Positions 8,785 to 18,339 are shown, counted from the first letter of the stretch. The stretch is DNA of 64,000 bases from Stutzerimonas stutzeri (GCF_002890915.1 NZ_POUT01000009.1:124001-188000); one strand, 5' to 3'. The notes: generated by a model not told the origin, from the letters alone. Numbers and translations: made by a program.

Positions 8785-9696
8785 TTACTGGTAGCCCAGC
8801 GAGTGCAGTGCCCGCTCGTCGTCGGACCAGCCACCCTTGACCTTGACCCAGAGGTTGAGCATGACCTTGGAGTCGAACAGCACTTCCATGTCCTTGCGTG
8901 CCTCCTGGCCGATGCGTTTGATGCGCTCGCCCTTGTCGCCGATGATGATCTTCTTCTGCCCGTCGCGCTCGACCAGGATCAGCGCATGGATGTGCAGCAC
9001 ATGGCCTTCCTGCTTGAAGTCCTCGATCTCGACGGTGATCTGGTACGGCACCTCGGCGCCGAGCTGGCGCATGATCTTCTCGCGCACCAGCTCGGCGGCA
9101 AGGAAACGGCTGCTGCGGTCGGTGATCTGGTCTTCCGGAAAGAAGTGCTCGCCTTCCGGCAGGCGCTCGGCCACCAGCTTTTCCAGCGCCTCGAGGTTCT
9201 GCCCGTGCTGCGCGGAAATCGGCACGATCTCGGCGTTCGGCAGTTGCTCGGCGAGCCAGCGCAGGTGCGGCAGCAGCTCGGCCTTGTCCTCGATGCGGTC
9301 GGTCTTGTTCACCGCAACGATCAGCGGCCCGGTCACGTACTGTACGCGCTCGAGCACGGCCTGGTCCTCGTCGGTCCAGCGAGTGCGGTCGACGACGAAG
9401 ATCACCACGTCGACGTCCTTCAGCGCCGAGGCGGCGGTGCGGTTCATGTAGCGGTTGAGCGCCGTCTCGCCGTTCTTGTGCAGCCCCGGGGTGTCGACGT
9501 AGACCGCCTGCACATTGCCTTCGGTCTTGATGCCGAGCATGTTGTGGCGGGTGGTCTGCGGCTTGCGCGAGGTGATCGCCAGCTTCTGCCCGAGGAGGTG
9601 GTTGAGCAGGGTCGACTTGCCGACATTCGGCCGACCGACGATGGCGACGTAGCCGCAGCGGCTGACGTCTTGCTGCTGTGCGTGCTCGTCAGTCAT
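8785..9696 (-). CDS. era: GTPase Era
   Basis: A 303-residue essential GTPase that binds the 3' end of 16S rRNA and helps 30S subunit maturation. The G1 motif [10 protein letters not shown]3 DTPGLH and G4 NKTD are all visible, and the C-terminal KH RNA-binding domain is seen in [20 protein letters not shown] and [14 protein letters not shown]. The protein carries a short N-terminal extension ([13 protein letters not shown]) before the G domain. Its start overlaps the rnc stop by 8 bp, so translation is likely coupled to RNase III, which processes the rRNA that Era binds. Confidence 0.97.
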   Translation of the reverse strand: MTDEHAQQQDVSRCGYVAIVGRPNVGKSTLLNHLLGQKLAITSRKPQTTRHNMLGIKTEGNVQAVYVDTPGLHKNGETALNRYMNRTAASALKDVDVVIFVVDRTRWTDEDQAVLERVQYVTGPLIVAVNKTDRIEDKAELLPHLRWLAEQLPNAEIVPISAQHGQNLEALEKLVAERLPEGEHFFPEDQITDRSSRFLAAELVREKIMRQLGAEVPYQITVEIEDFKQEGHVLHIHALILVERDGQKKIIIGDKGERIKRIGQEARKDMEVLFDSKVMLNLWVKVKGGWSDDERALHSLGYQ

Positions 9697-10378
9697 GTCC
9701 GTTCTCCACGCCGAGGGCGATCAATGCGGCCGCCGCGGCGACCTGTTCGGCAATGCGGCGACTGGCGCCCTGCCCGTGGGTTTTCTCGTTGAGCAGCGCC
9801 ACCTCGCATTCGACGAAGAAGGTTCGGCAATGCGGCTCGCCCTGGATATCCACCACCCCGTAGCGCGGCAGCTCGCAGGCGCGCGATTGCAGGAACTCCT
9901 GCAGGCGGGTCTTGGGATCCTTGTTGGTGTCGACCAGGGTCAACCCCTGCAGTTCGTTGTCCAGCCAGGCGAGCACGCGGTCGCGGGCGGTTTCCATGCC
10001 GGCATCGAGATAGATCGCACCGATCAGCGCTTCGAGGGTATCGGCGAGGATGGATTCGCGCCGAAAGCCACCACTCTTGAGCTCCCCGGAGCCCAGCCGC
10101 AGGTGTTCGCCGAGCTCGAACCCACGCGCCAGCACCGCCAGCGTCTCGCCCTTCACCAGGCGCGCGCGCAGACGCGACAGCTGGCCCTCGCGGGCCTGGG
10201 GAAAGTGGTTGAACAGCGCCTCGCCGGCGATGAAGTTGAGAATCGCGTCGCCGAGGAACTCCAGACGCTCGTTGTTGCGTCCGGCATAGCTGCGATGGGT
10301 CAGGGCCAGGAGCATCAGCTCCGGGTCCTTGAATTGATAACCGAGCCTGCGCTCGAGTCGGGCTAACGAAGTGCTCAC
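9689..10378 (-). CDS. rnc: Ribonuclease III
   Basis: A 229-residue double-strand-specific endoribonuclease that processes rRNA precursors and some mRNAs. The catalytic signature [13 protein letters not shown] is at about residues 36-48 with Glu40 and Asp44, the second acidic pair lies in [13 protein letters not shown], and a double-stranded RNA-binding domain fills the C-terminus ([11 protein letters not shown] onward). It overlaps the upstream DUF4845 gene by 4 bp and era by 8 bp. Confidence 0.97.
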   Translation of the reverse strand: MSTSLARLERRLGYQFKDPELMLLALTHRSYAGRNNERLEFLGDAILNFIAGEALFNHFPQAREGQLSRLRARLVKGETLAVLARGFELGEHLRLGSGELKSGGFRRESILADTLEALIGAIYLDAGMETARDRVLAWLDNELQGLTLVDTNKDPKTRLQEFLQSRACELPRYGVVDIQGEPHCRTFFVECEVALLNEKTHGQGASRRIAEQVAAAAALIALGVENGHD

Positions 10379-10752
10379 GGCATCCTTAGGCGATATTCTT
10401 TGTCGAAGTTCGCCACCAGATCGAGATTGCGGATCAGCGGCTCGCGTTTTTCGTATTTCAGGTGTGCCCTGAATTCATTGTTCTGGATTTCGACCTTCAG
10501 CGCTTTCTTCAGATCGATGTCCTGGATGCCGTTGACCTGCATCCCCTTGCTGACATGACTATAGAACTCTCCGACACTGCGGATCTCCAGCGCTTCGTCG
10601 GTTTCCACGGACTTGATGATCTTGTCCATGGACATGTAATCGAAGTAATGCGGGAACATCTTGAATCCGGTGCTGGCGAAAAACGCCACGATGGCCAGCA
10701 CCATGACCCAGCTCAGCATGGACAGCCCTTTTTGCGAACGCGCAAAGCTCAT
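10375..10752 (-). CDS. DUF4845 membrane protein between lepB and rnc
   Basis: A 125-residue protein with one N-terminal membrane segment ([19 protein letters not shown], residues 12-30) followed by a predicted periplasmic domain with many charged residues ([20 protein letters not shown]). It matches the DUF4845 family, found in the same place between lepB and rnc in pseudomonads (PA0769). The start at 10752 ([11 protein letters not shown]) is preferred because the longer open frame upstream runs through the intergenic region and lepB end without family resemblance. The function is unknown; the position suggests cotranscription with signal peptidase and RNase III. Confidence 0.85.
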   Translation of the reverse strand: MSFARSQKGLSMLSWVMVLAIVAFFASTGFKMFPHYFDYMSMDKIIKSVETDEALEIRSVGEFYSHVSKGMQVNGIQDIDLKKALKVEIQNNEFRAHLKYEKREPLIRNLDLVANFDKEYRLRMP

Positions 10753-10844
10753 GTCGACCTCTATGTCGTTACGATACCCACCGATCGGGGCAGGCCCAAT
10801 ATAGCGAGCCCGCTCGAACGAACAGGGGCGGCAATTCACAGCTT

Positions 10845-11699
10845 TCAGTGAATCAGCCCCACCCGGGAGAAATTCGGCAGGTTGCCCAGCTTCGGATCGG
10901 GCCAGCTCATCCACACGGCGAAGGCCTTGCCGACGATATTGCGGTCCGGCACCATCCCGGCGAGTTCGGCCGGAATCGTCTCGCTCTGCCAGTAACGGCT
11001 ATCGTTGGAGTTGTCGCGGTTGTCGCCCATCATGAAGTAGTGACCGGCCGGCACGGTCCACTGCCGGCTCGGCTCGATCCGATAGCGCCCCATCTCCTTG
11101 CGGATCTGGTGCTCCACCTCGCCCAGCTTCTCCTGATAGAGCACCGCGCTGCCCAGGCTGCCCGGCTCCTCGCCGATCAGGGTTTCGGCCACCAACCGGT
11201 CGTTGACGTACAGGCGGCGGTCGCTGCTGTAGCGAACGGTGTCGCCCGGCAGGCCGACGACCCGCTTGATGTAGTTGATGCTCGGCTCGTTGGGATAGCG
11301 GAACACCATGACATCGCCACGCTTCGGATCGCTGACCTCGATCACCTTGCTGTCCACCACCGGCAGGCGGATGCCGTAGGCGAACTTGTTCACCAGGATG
11401 AAATCGCCCACCTCGAGGGTGGGGAGCATCGAACCGGAGGGAATCTGGAACGGCTCGACCAGGAACGAGCGCAGCACCAGCACGATCGCCAGCACCGGGA
11501 AGAACGACTTGCCGTACTCGATCAGCAGCGGCTCCTTGCTCAGCGCTTCCAGCGTCGAGGGGTCGATTTCCCCGGCGCGCCCTTCGTAGTTGGCGATGGC
11601 CGCACGCCGACGAGGGGCGAAGAACAACAGGTCGCTCAGCGCCAACAGGCCGCAGACGGCAACGGCGATGACCAGCAACAACGGGAAATTGATCGACAT
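10845..11699 (-). CDS. lepB: Signal peptidase I
   Basis: A 284-residue inner-membrane serine protease that removes signal peptides from exported preproteins. Two N-terminal membrane segments are visible (FPLLLVIAVAVCGLLALSDL and FFPVLAIVLVLRSFLVEPF). The catalytic Ser90 is in IPSGSMLPTL and the general-base Lys145 in YIKRVVGLPGD, both at the positions of E. coli LepB; box E appears as MGDNRDNSNDSRYW. It directly follows lepA with a 1-bp spacer, the conserved pair in many proteobacteria. Confidence 0.97.
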   Translation of the reverse strand: MSINFPLLLVIAVAVCGLLALSDLLFFAPRRRAAIANYEGRAGEIDPSTLEALSKEPLLIEYGKSFFPVLAIVLVLRSFLVEPFQIPSGSMLPTLEVGDFILVNKFAYGIRLPVVDSKVIEVSDPKRGDVMVFRYPNEPSINYIKRVVGLPGDTVRYSSDRRLYVNDRLVAETLIGEEPGSLGSAVLYQEKLGEVEHQIRKEMGRYRIEPSRQWTVPAGHYFMMGDNRDNSNDSRYWQSETIPAELAGMVPDRNIVGKAFAVWMSWPDPKLGNLPNFSRVGLIH

Positions 11700-11700
11700 A

Positions 11701-13500
11701 TCAGCTATCTACCTTCAACACCGCGAGGAACGCCTCTTGCGGGATTTCCACGCTGCCGACCTGCTTCATGCGCTTCTTGCCGGCCTTCTGCTTCTCCAGC
11801 AGCTTGCGTTTGCGGCTGACGTCGCCGCCGTAGCATTTCGCCAGAACATTCTTGCGCAGCGCCTTGACGGTGGTGCGGGCAACGATCTGCCCGCCGATGG
11901 CCGCCTGGATCGCCACGTCGAACATCTGCCGCGGAATCAGCTCTTTCATCTTCTCGGTCAGCTGGCGCCCCTTGTAGTGGGCGTTGTCGCGATGCACGAT
12001 CAATGCCAGGGCATCGACCTTCTCGCCGTTGATCAGCACGTCCAGCTTGACCAGGTTGGCCGACTGGAAGCGCTCGAAGCTGTAGTCCAGCGAGGCGTAG
12101 CCGCGGCTCACCGATTTCAGCCGGTCGAAGAAGTCCAGTACCACCTCGCTCATCGGCAGGTCGTAGCGCACCTGCACTTGGGAGCCGAGGAACTGCATGT
12201 CGCGCTGCACGCCGCGCTTCTCGATGCACAGGGTGATGACGTTGCCCAGGTGATCCTGCGGCACCAGGATGTTGGCCTGCACGATGGGCTCGCGCATGTC
12301 GTCGATGGAGGACAGGTCGGGCAGACGCGACGGGTTGTCGACGTAGAGGGTTTCGCCGTTCTTCAGCAGCAGTTCGTAGACCACGGTGGGCGCCGTGGTG
12401 ATCAGGTCCAGGTTGTATTCGCGCTCCAGGCGCTCCTGGATGATCTCCATGTGCAGCATGCCGAGGAAGCCGATGCGGAAGCCGAAGCCCAGGGCTTCGG
12501 AGCTTTCCGGCTCGTACTGCAGCGCCGCATCGTTGAGTGTGAGCTTCTGCAGGGCTTCGCGGAAGTCCTCGAAGTCGTCGGAGCTGACCGGGAACAGCCC
12601 GGCGTACACCTGCGGCTTGATGCGCTGGAAGCCCGGCAGCATCTCCACGTCAGGCGTGCTGGACAGTGTCAGGGTGTCGCCCACCGGCGCGCCATGAATG
12701 TCCTTGATACCGGCGATGATGAAGCCCACCTCACCCGCCTTGAGGTCGGCGGTCGCGGTGTGCTTGGGCGTGAAGACACCGACGCTGTCCACCTGATGGA
12801 CCTTGCCGGTGGACTTCACCAGCACCTTGTCGCCCTTCTTGATACGGCCATGGCGTACACGCACCAGGGACACCACACCCAGGTAGTTATCGAACCAGGA
12901 GTCGATGATCAGCGCCTGCAGCGGCGCATCGATCTCGCCCTGCGGCGGCGGAATGACCTCGACCAGGCGCTCCAGCACATCGACCACGCCCATGCCGCTC
13001 TTGGCGCTGCAGGCGACCGCGTCGGTGGCATCGATGCCGATGATGTGCTCGATCTCGTCCTTGACCCGCTCCGGCTCCGCCTGCGGCAGGTCCATCTTGT
13101 TCAGCACCGGCATGACCTCGAGGCCCTGCTCGATGGCGGTATAGCAATTGGCGACCGACTGCGCCTCGACCCCCTGGCCGGCGTCGACCACCAGCAAGGC
13201 GCCTTCGCAGGCGGCCAGCGAGCGGCTGACTTCATAGGTGAAGTCGACGTGGCCGGGCGTGTCGATGAAGTTCAGCTGGTAGGTCTTCCCGTCCTGCGCC
13301 TTGTAATGCAGGGTGACGCTGTGGGCCTTGATGGTAATGCCGCGCTCGCGTTCCAGATCCATCGAGTCCAGCACCTGCGCCTCCATTTCGCGCTCGGACA
13401 GGCCGCCGCACATCTGGATGAAGCGGTCCGCCAGGGTCGACTTGCCGTGATCGATATGGGCGATGATGGAAAAATTGCGGATATGACTCAGGTCACTCAC
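11701..13500 (-). CDS. lepA: Elongation factor 4 (LepA)
   Basis: A 599-residue translational GTPase that back-translocates or remodels stalled ribosomes and affects initiation. The G domain begins at once ([21 protein letters not shown]), with DTPGHVDF and NKMD; EF-G-like domains follow, and the LepA-specific C-terminal domain ends in [17 protein letters not shown]. The length equals the family norm. It lies downstream of mucD beyond a strong hairpin terminator at 13641-13672, so it likely has its own promoter in the 187-bp gap and is cotranscribed with lepB. Confidence 0.97.
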   Translation of the reverse strand: MSDLSHIRNFSIIAHIDHGKSTLADRFIQMCGGLSEREMEAQVLDSMDLERERGITIKAHSVTLHYKAQDGKTYQLNFIDTPGHVDFTYEVSRSLAACEGALLVVDAGQGVEAQSVANCYTAIEQGLEVMPVLNKMDLPQAEPERVKDEIEHIIGIDATDAVACSAKSGMGVVDVLERLVEVIPPPQGEIDAPLQALIIDSWFDNYLGVVSLVRVRHGRIKKGDKVLVKSTGKVHQVDSVGVFTPKHTATADLKAGEVGFIIAGIKDIHGAPVGDTLTLSSTPDVEMLPGFQRIKPQVYAGLFPVSSDDFEDFREALQKLTLNDAALQYEPESSEALGFGFRIGFLGMLHMEIIQERLEREYNLDLITTAPTVVYELLLKNGETLYVDNPSRLPDLSSIDDMREPIVQANILVPQDHLGNVITLCIEKRGVQRDMQFLGSQVQVRYDLPMSEVVLDFFDRLKSVSRGYASLDYSFERFQSANLVKLDVLINGEKVDALALIVHRDNAHYKGRQLTEKMKELIPRQMFDVAIQAAIGGQIVARTTVKALRKNVLAKCYGGDVSRKRKLLEKQKAGKKRMKQVGSVEIPQEAFLAVLKVDS

Positions 13501-13640
13501 AGCTCAACACTCGGAAAAGTCGCGGGTCGATGCCCGCCGAAAATAGCCGGGGAGTGTAACTGATCAGCCCTTGAAGCGCCACGCGCAAGCCGCCCGCGCA
13601 ATGCGAGCGCGACGCCGGCACAAGAACGGATATATCCCGA

Positions 13641-13672
13641 AAACAAGAAGGGCGGTATGAACCGCCCTTCTT
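13641..13672 (-). terminator. Rho-independent terminator after mucD
   Basis: A perfect 10-bp stem, GAAGGGCGGT with ACCGCCCTTC, encloses a 4-base loop. On the minus strand it is followed by a T-rich run (CTTGTTTT). It lies 16 bp past the mucD stop and separates the stress regulon from lepA. Confidence 0.85.
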
Positions 13673-13687
13673 CCTATGCCTTCCGGA

Positions 13688-15106
13688 TCACTCGGCCAGC
13701 TTGAAGGTGATGAAGCTGGCGCGCCCCTGGCGCAATACACGCATCGACACCGAGCGATTCTTCGGCAATTGCTCCGCCACGCGGGCGAACGTAGCGGCCG
13801 AGTTGATCGCCTGGTTGTTCAGATGGGTGATGACATCCCCCGGGCGCAGGCCGATCATCGCGGCAGGACCATTGAGGATTTCGGTGATGACCACGCCACC
13901 CGGCAGGTCGAGGTTCTTCTTCTGTTCCTCGGTCAACTCGGTGACCTTGACGCCCAGGCGGTTGTCGCTGCGTTCCTGGCCACCGGAACCGGACGCCGCC
14001 ACGGCGTCGCCTTCTTCCGGCATGGCACCGATATTGACATCGAGCGTCTTGCGATCACCGTCGCGCACCACTTCCATCCTGGCCTTGCTGCCCGGCTTCA
14101 GCGCGCCCACCAGATGCGGCAGGTCGGCGGACATGATGATCGGCTTGCCATTGAGGCTGAGGATCACATCGCCGACACGCAACCCGCTCTTGGCTGCCGG
14201 ACCACCATCCATCACCTGGGCCACCAGCGCTCCGGCAGGACGCTCGAGGCCGAACGACTCGGCCAGATCCTTGTTCACTTCCTGGATCACCACGCCGAGC
14301 CAGCCCCGATTGACCTTGCCGTCGGTACGCAGCTGGTTGGCGACATCCATCGCCACATCGATCGGAATCGCGAAGGACAGCCCCATGAAGCCGCCGGAGC
14401 GGGTGAAGATCTGCGAATTGATACCCACGACTTCGCCCTGGAGATTGAACAGGGGACCGCCCGAGTTACCCGGATTGATCGCCACGTCCGTCTGGATGAA
14501 GGGCACGTAGCTTTCGTTGGGCAGGCTGCGGCCGGTGGCGCTGACGATGCCCGCCGTGACGGTATGGTCGAAGCCGAATGGCGAACCGATCGCCAGCACC
14601 CATTCCCCCACCTTCAGATCATCGGACTTGCCCACCTTCACGGTTGGCAGCCCCTTCCCTTCGACCTTCAGCACGGCGATATCGGTGCGCGGGTCGGCCC
14701 CCACCAGCTCCGCGCTCAGCTCGCTGCGGTCGGGAAGGCGCACGAGGATTTCGTCGGCACCGGCAACCACATGATTGTTGGTCAGCACGTAGCCGTCATC
14801 GGAGATGATGAAGCCGGAGCCGAGAGATTGCGCCTCGCGCTGTTGCCCACGCCCCGGGGCACCGGGAATCTGCGGAATGCTGTGCTCGAAAAAGTCGCGA
14901 AAGATCGGCGGCAACCCCTCGAGCTCGGGAATCTGCGCGGAGGCACCGCGCGCCGGCACCTTCTGCTTGGTGCTGATATTGACCACTGCCGGCGAGGCGC
15001 TTTCAACCAGCGGCGTGAAATCAGGCAAAGCTGCCTGCGCGACCAGGGCTTGCCCGAGCAATGCCAAGCCCGCCACAAAGGCAAAGCAGCCATTTCGATT
15101 GAACAT
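13688..15106 (-). CDS. mucD: Periplasmic serine protease MucD (DegP/HtrA family)
   Basis: A 472-residue HtrA protease and chaperone of the periplasm. A signal peptide is clear (MFNRNGCFAFVAGLALLG, then LVAQAALPD). The catalytic triad is His112 in NNHVVAG, Asp142 in RTDIAVLKV and Ser215 in NPGNSGGPLF, followed by two PDZ domains (GWLGVVIQEVN, and RLGVKVTEL to the end). MucD clears misfolded envelope proteins and restrains the AlgU pathway in P. aeruginosa. The start at 15106 was chosen because the frame upstream enters mucC with no signal-like sequence. It is the last gene of the algU operon. Confidence 0.96.
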   Translation of the reverse strand: MFNRNGCFAFVAGLALLGQALVAQAALPDFTPLVESASPAVVNISTKQKVPARGASAQIPELEGLPPIFRDFFEHSIPQIPGAPGRGQQREAQSLGSGFIISDDGYVLTNNHVVAGADEILVRLPDRSELSAELVGADPRTDIAVLKVEGKGLPTVKVGKSDDLKVGEWVLAIGSPFGFDHTVTAGIVSATGRSLPNESYVPFIQTDVAINPGNSGGPLFNLQGEVVGINSQIFTRSGGFMGLSFAIPIDVAMDVANQLRTDGKVNRGWLGVVIQEVNKDLAESFGLERPAGALVAQVMDGGPAAKSGLRVGDVILSLNGKPIIMSADLPHLVGALKPGSKARMEVVRDGDRKTLDVNIGAMPEEGDAVAASGSGGQERSDNRLGVKVTELTEEQKKNLDLPGGVVITEILNGPAAMIGLRPGDVITHLNNQAINSAATFARVAEQLPKNRSVSMRVLRQGRASFITFKLAE

Positions 15107-15140
15107 GAACACAAGTCTCCCCACTGATGAAACAAGAAAC

Positions 15141-15593
15141 TCAGGGACCGACAGGCCCCGCGAGCATGGCGCGCAAAACGACCGGCTGCAGATTCGGATC
15201 ATCCGCCGTACGCCGGCTCCGCATGCGCACGATCAACCAGGAAACGAAGAATCCCGCAAGCCCCGCCAGAATGACGACCGGCTCGCGCGCCGAGAACTGA
15301 GCGGCAAGCAATGCAGCCGCCATCAGCATGAGCAGGGGAAGAAGATAGACAAGGACGGCACTGCGCAGCAATACGTCCTCGCGAATTCCGACGATGACGG
15401 AATCGCCGACCTGCAGGTTGAGATCGCAAACCGCTCGAATCAGGCCGCGTCGCTCACGGACGCCCAAGGTATCCATCAGCCCCTGGCCACAGCCGCTCTT
15501 CGCGGAGCAACCGGAACAGGTGCTCTTGCGCCGGGTTTCGACCCATACCGCGCCCGCTTCCAGCGCAACGACCCGCCCCGGCTCTTCGATCAT
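15141..15593 (-). CDS. mucC: MucC, RseC/SoxR-reducer-type membrane protein
   Basis: A 150-residue inner-membrane protein of the RseC family. A cytoplasmic N-terminal domain carries cysteines in CSGCSAKSGCGQG (about residues 22-34), which may hold an Fe-S cluster as proposed for the family, and two membrane segments follow (LRSAVLVYLLPLLMLMAAALLA and PVVILAGLAGFFVSWLIV). In the algU operon it has a modest, poorly understood effect on AlgU activity. Its start overlaps the mucB stop by 4 bp. Confidence 0.93.
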   Translation of the reverse strand: MIEEPGRVVALEAGAVWVETRRKSTCSGCSAKSGCGQGLMDTLGVRERRGLIRAVCDLNLQVGDSVIVGIREDVLLRSAVLVYLLPLLMLMAAALLAAQFSAREPVVILAGLAGFFVSWLIVRMRSRRTADDPNLQPVVLRAMLAGPVGP

Positions 15594-16534
15594 CTTTGCG
15601 CCTGTTCCGCGCCGGCCCTCATGGACAGGGCCACCCGTTCGGCGGTCCCAAGGGGAATCTCGCCCACCACCGTGACCATGACATCCCCGTCAGCGGTGCT
15701 GATGCGCTTGGATACGGCCACGGTAGGTCCCATCTGGCTGCGCGCATCCTCGACCAGTGCGCCGCGCAGCGGCTCGAGGAACACCGAGAACTTGGCCAGG
15801 CCATCCCCATAGGACAGCCAGGAAACCGTTTCCGAGGAAGCAGGGCTGGGGCGCACATTGGCATCCAGCAATACGAAGCCAGGCGGCAACCAGTCCGAGC
15901 GCCATGCCGACTCGGGCGCCGCTTCGCGAGCGACCGCCGCGATATCCTTGCAGGCCCCGCTGGGTTTCAGCAGCTGCGCATCGATCGGGCCGGCCGTGAA
16001 GCGGGTGAACTGGAAGCGCTCGAGCAACTGCCCCTTCTCGTTGAGCATCAACGATTTGAGTGGCAAGGCGGTATCCCGGTCCAGGTGCAACTCGAAGCCA
16101 TAACGGTGCTGATCCCGTGGGGTCACGGCCAGTGCCACCGCGGAACGGCCAGCGACACGAGAATCGCCGATCATCCGGAATTCATACCATTCGGACAATG
16201 CTTTCGGATCGAGACGCTGACCACGCCATGCCTGGGCTTCGCGGAACTGCGCCGCGAGCTCGTCGGTGGCACACTGCATCTGCCCATCGACGCGCACCAC
16301 CTCGGCAGGAGGACCATCGAGCTGCAGCAGGCGTTCTTCAACACGCCCACCGTCCACCCGCTGCCAGACGGCATGACTGGAAAAGCTGCCATTGCGTTCG
16401 TAGACGAACGTCCCTGCGTAACTCTGTTTCTGCTCCGCTGCCGCGAGGCGATCCATCCAGGCCCCGGCATCAGCAGCAAGGGCCGGCATCGATAGCCAGC
16501 CCCCCAGCACCACATACAGCGGTAAGACGCGCAT
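15590..16534 (-). CDS. mucB: MucB, periplasmic regulator of MucA (RseB family)
   Basis: A 314-residue periplasmic protein with a signal peptide (MRVLPLYVVLGGWLSMPALA). The large lipoprotein-like domain starts at WMDRLAAAEQKQSYAGTFVYERNG and a smaller C-terminal domain ends near VGEIPLGTAERVALSMRAG. RseB/MucB binds the periplasmic part of MucA and shields it from the site-1 protease until envelope stress signals arrive. The family match and position between mucA and mucC make the assignment firm. It follows mucA after 8 bp. Confidence 0.96.
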   Translation of the reverse strand: MRVLPLYVVLGGWLSMPALAADAGAWMDRLAAAEQKQSYAGTFVYERNGSFSSHAVWQRVDGGRVEERLLQLDGPPAEVVRVDGQMQCATDELAAQFREAQAWRGQRLDPKALSEWYEFRMIGDSRVAGRSAVALAVTPRDQHRYGFELHLDRDTALPLKSLMLNEKGQLLERFQFTRFTAGPIDAQLLKPSGACKDIAAVAREAAPESAWRSDWLPPGFVLLDANVRPSPASSETVSWLSYGDGLAKFSVFLEPLRGALVEDARSQMGPTVAVSKRISTADGDVMVTVVGEIPLGTAERVALSMRAGAEQAQR

Positions 16535-16542
16535 GTTTCTCC

Positions 16543-17133
16543 CTAACGTTCTTCCATGCTGGCGGCGCGAGCGTAAGGCAGCGCGCTATCCGATCCAGTG
16601 CCAAAGGCAGCCTGCTGCGCATGCTGACGGACGTAGGCCGGCAGGCGTTCCTCATGCCAACGTTCGATCGGCGCGTTATCGGCTGCAGTTTGCGCCGGCA
16701 CCTCCGCCTGCCCTTCGCTATAACCGGCCAACACAGTCGGCCCCTGGTTGGCCTGCGGCACCGAGATACTCGGCTGGGCAGCCTGCTGAGCCAACTGCGG
16801 CCCGGCAACATCGCTCTGATTGTACAGACGCACACCCGCCAGTACAGCGACGGTCACCGATGCGGCCACCGCCAAGCGGCCCAGCCCTTTCCAGCCCGAA
16901 CGCTGCGGTTGTGCGGGCGCAGCCTCGTCGGCCAGCGCGGCCGATACTGCGGCAGCAATGTCCAGGCGCGGCTCGATCAACTCCTTATGCATGGCGGCAC
17001 GGGCGAGCTGATAGCGCGACCAGGTGGCACGCAGCTCAGGATTGTCGCCTGCGAGCACACGACGTAATTCCAACTCGTCCGCTTCGTTATCCATCACCGC
17101 GGACAGCGATTCATGCAGGGCTTCACGACTCAT
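16543..17133 (-). CDS. mucA: Anti-sigma factor MucA
   Basis: A 196-residue single-pass membrane protein. The cytoplasmic AlgU-binding domain is visible at MSREALHESLSAVMDNEADE and ELRRVLAGDNPELRATWSRY, the membrane segment lies near GRLAVAASVTVAVLAGVRLY, and a periplasmic tail is bound by MucB. The frame is intact, with no frameshift or early stop of the mucA22 kind that causes mucoidy in clinical P. aeruginosa, so alginate-type regulation is expected to be inducible rather than constitutive. The start at 17133 matches the conserved N-terminus; an in-frame start at 17175 would overlap algU. Confidence 0.96.
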   Translation of the reverse strand: MSREALHESLSAVMDNEADELELRRVLAGDNPELRATWSRYQLARAAMHKELIEPRLDIAAAVSAALADEAAPAQPQRSGWKGLGRLAVAASVTVAVLAGVRLYNQSDVAGPQLAQQAAQPSISVPQANQGPTVLAGYSEGQAEVPAQTAADNAPIERWHEERLPAYVRQHAQQAAFGTGSDSALPYARAASMEER

Positions 17134-17164
17134 GGCGGTTCCTCTCTTGGCTGTCGCCGCTGTC

Positions 17165-17746
17165 TCAGGATTCATGCAACAGGGGTTGCAACGCTTTATC
17201 TATGGCTTCACGCGCCCGGAAGATCCGAGAGCGCACCGTGCCCACCGGACACTGCATGACACTGGCAATGTCTTCATAACTAAGACCGTCGAATTCACGC
17301 AGTGTTAGAGCGGTACGCAAATCTTCGGGCAAAAGCTGAATGGTTCGATGAACGGTATCTTCTATCTCATCCCTGAGCAGCGCTCGCTCCGGCGACTCGA
17401 TATCCTTGAGGGCGTGATCGCCTTCATAGAACTCGGCATCTTCGGAACTCACATCACTATCCGGCGGACGCCTGCCACGCGCCACCAGATGATTCTTCGC
17501 CGTGTTGATGGCGATACGGTACAGCCAGGTATAGAACGCACTGTCGCCACGAAAGTTGGCTAGCGCGCGATAGGCTTTGATGAACGCTTCCTGGGCGACA
17601 TCCTGAGCCTCATGGGAGTCGTGCACGAATCGCACGATCAGCCCAAGGATCTTGTGCTGGTATTTCATTACCAGCAGATCAAACGCCCGCTTGTCCCCGC
17701 GCTGCACTCGCTCAACCAGCTGCTGGTCCTGCTCCTGAGTCAACAT
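17165..17746 (-). CDS. algU: Envelope-stress sigma factor AlgU (RpoE family, sigma-22)
   Basis: A 193-residue ECF sigma factor. Region 2 is seen in RVQRGDKRAFDLLVMKYQHK and YRALANFRGDSAFYTWLYRIA, and region 4 in REFDGLSYEDIASVMQCPVGTVRSRIFRAREAI. It directs RNA polymerase to GAACTT-N16/17-TCNNA promoters for envelope stress, alginate and its own operon. It heads the leftward operon algU-mucA-mucB-mucC-mucD. Two sequences upstream (17805-17832 and 17983-18010) fit AlgU promoters, indicating autoregulation. Confidence 0.98.
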   Translation of the reverse strand: MLTQEQDQQLVERVQRGDKRAFDLLVMKYQHKILGLIVRFVHDSHEAQDVAQEAFIKAYRALANFRGDSAFYTWLYRIAINTAKNHLVARGRRPPDSDVSSEDAEFYEGDHALKDIESPERALLRDEIEDTVHRTIQLLPEDLRTALTLREFDGLSYEDIASVMQCPVGTVRSRIFRAREAIDKALQPLLHES

Positions 17747-17804
17747 GCACGCTCCTCCTTGAAACCGAAGGGGCGTCGCTCACACCAGCGAACCGACCTG
17801 CCAG

Positions 17805-17832
17805 AATAGACCCGGGCTTTACGCAAAAGTTC
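17805..17832 (-). promoter_or_regulatory. Proximal AlgU-dependent promoter of algU
   Basis: On the minus strand GAACTT (17827-17832) is followed after 16 bp by TCTATT (17805-17810), about 60 bp upstream of the algU ATG. This fits the AlgU/RpoE consensus and closely resembles the proximal autoregulated promoter of the P. aeruginosa algU operon. The intervening TTGCGTAAAGCCCGGG is also similar to that promoter as I remember it. Confidence 0.8.
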
Positions 17833-17982
17833 TCCCCCCCTCCTAGCAAGCTTTCCTGCAATACCTGACGGCGATTGCAACACAGCGCCGCGCCAGACCC
17901 GCTAGCGACGCCGTCCTGGTATCCATAGCAAACCCGCACCGCCCATCCAGAATGGCCAGCTGGCTTGCCTTCATAACTGTCT

Positions 17983-18010
17983 ATTGAGTGGCCACTAGCA
18001 AGAAAAGTTC
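17983..18010 (-). promoter_or_regulatory. Distal AlgU-type promoter candidate of algU
   Basis: On the minus strand GAACTT (18005-18010) is followed after 17 bp by TCAAT (17983-17987), roughly 240 bp upstream of algU. It is a second match to the AlgU/RpoE consensus, consistent with the several promoters mapped upstream of algU in P. aeruginosa. The rest of the 632-bp gap (17747-18378) holds no recognisable gene; its right part is the palindromic element at 18069-18339. Confidence 0.65.
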
Positions 18011-18068
18011 CCCTTACCCGGCCACAGGCTTCCGCTTGTCTATTTTGATGCGATATCCCACCTATATA

Positions 18069-18339
18069 CTAGGGTCTGTTGACGTTTCATTCGCGGCCGC
18101 GCCGGCGCCTGTTTTTGCGCGAGGCAAGGCACGAGAAGCGAAGTTTGGTCATTCCAAATAAGCGACGAGTAACGCCGCATCGCGCAAAAACAGGCCCGGC
18201 CCGAAGGGTTGCGCGGCAAATGGCGCCATGCGGCGTTGCGGGACTTGGCAAGGGAACCACCATTACCTGCGTCCCGCGCCTTGCCTGGCGCCATTTGACG
18301 CGGCAACGCGGCTCGCGATGAAACGTCAACAGACCCTAG
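18069..18339. mobile_element. MITE-like palindromic element upstream of nadB
   Basis: A 271-bp non-coding element bounded by perfect 22-bp terminal inverted repeats that begin CTAGGGTCTGTTGACG and end CGTCAACAGACCCTAG. Inside are two long hairpins. In the first, GCCTGTTTTTGCGCGA at 18107-18122 pairs perfectly with 18180-18195 and has a small TTTGG-CCAAA loop stem. In the second, 18208-18228 pairs with 18286-18307 around AAATGGCGCCA, with GGCAAGG/CCTTGCC inside. There is no transposase. The CTAG at each edge may be part of the repeats or a target duplication. It ends 39 bp before the nadB start, so it must form part of, or displace, the nadB promoter. A non-autonomous transposon remnant is the best reading. 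Confidence 0.75.

Noticed and set aside
16543..17133. Possible mucA truncation or frameshift as in mucoid strains
   Set aside because: The mucA frame is continuous with the membrane and periplasmic parts present.
17712..17939. A 75-codon minus-strand frame across the algU start region
   Set aside because: It overlaps the algU start in another frame and contains the proximal algU promoter; no ribosome site and no similarity were seen.
18079..18329. Short open frames on both strands inside the palindromic element
   Set aside because: Both are a consequence of the element's symmetry; neither resembles a transposase, and no start signal is present.
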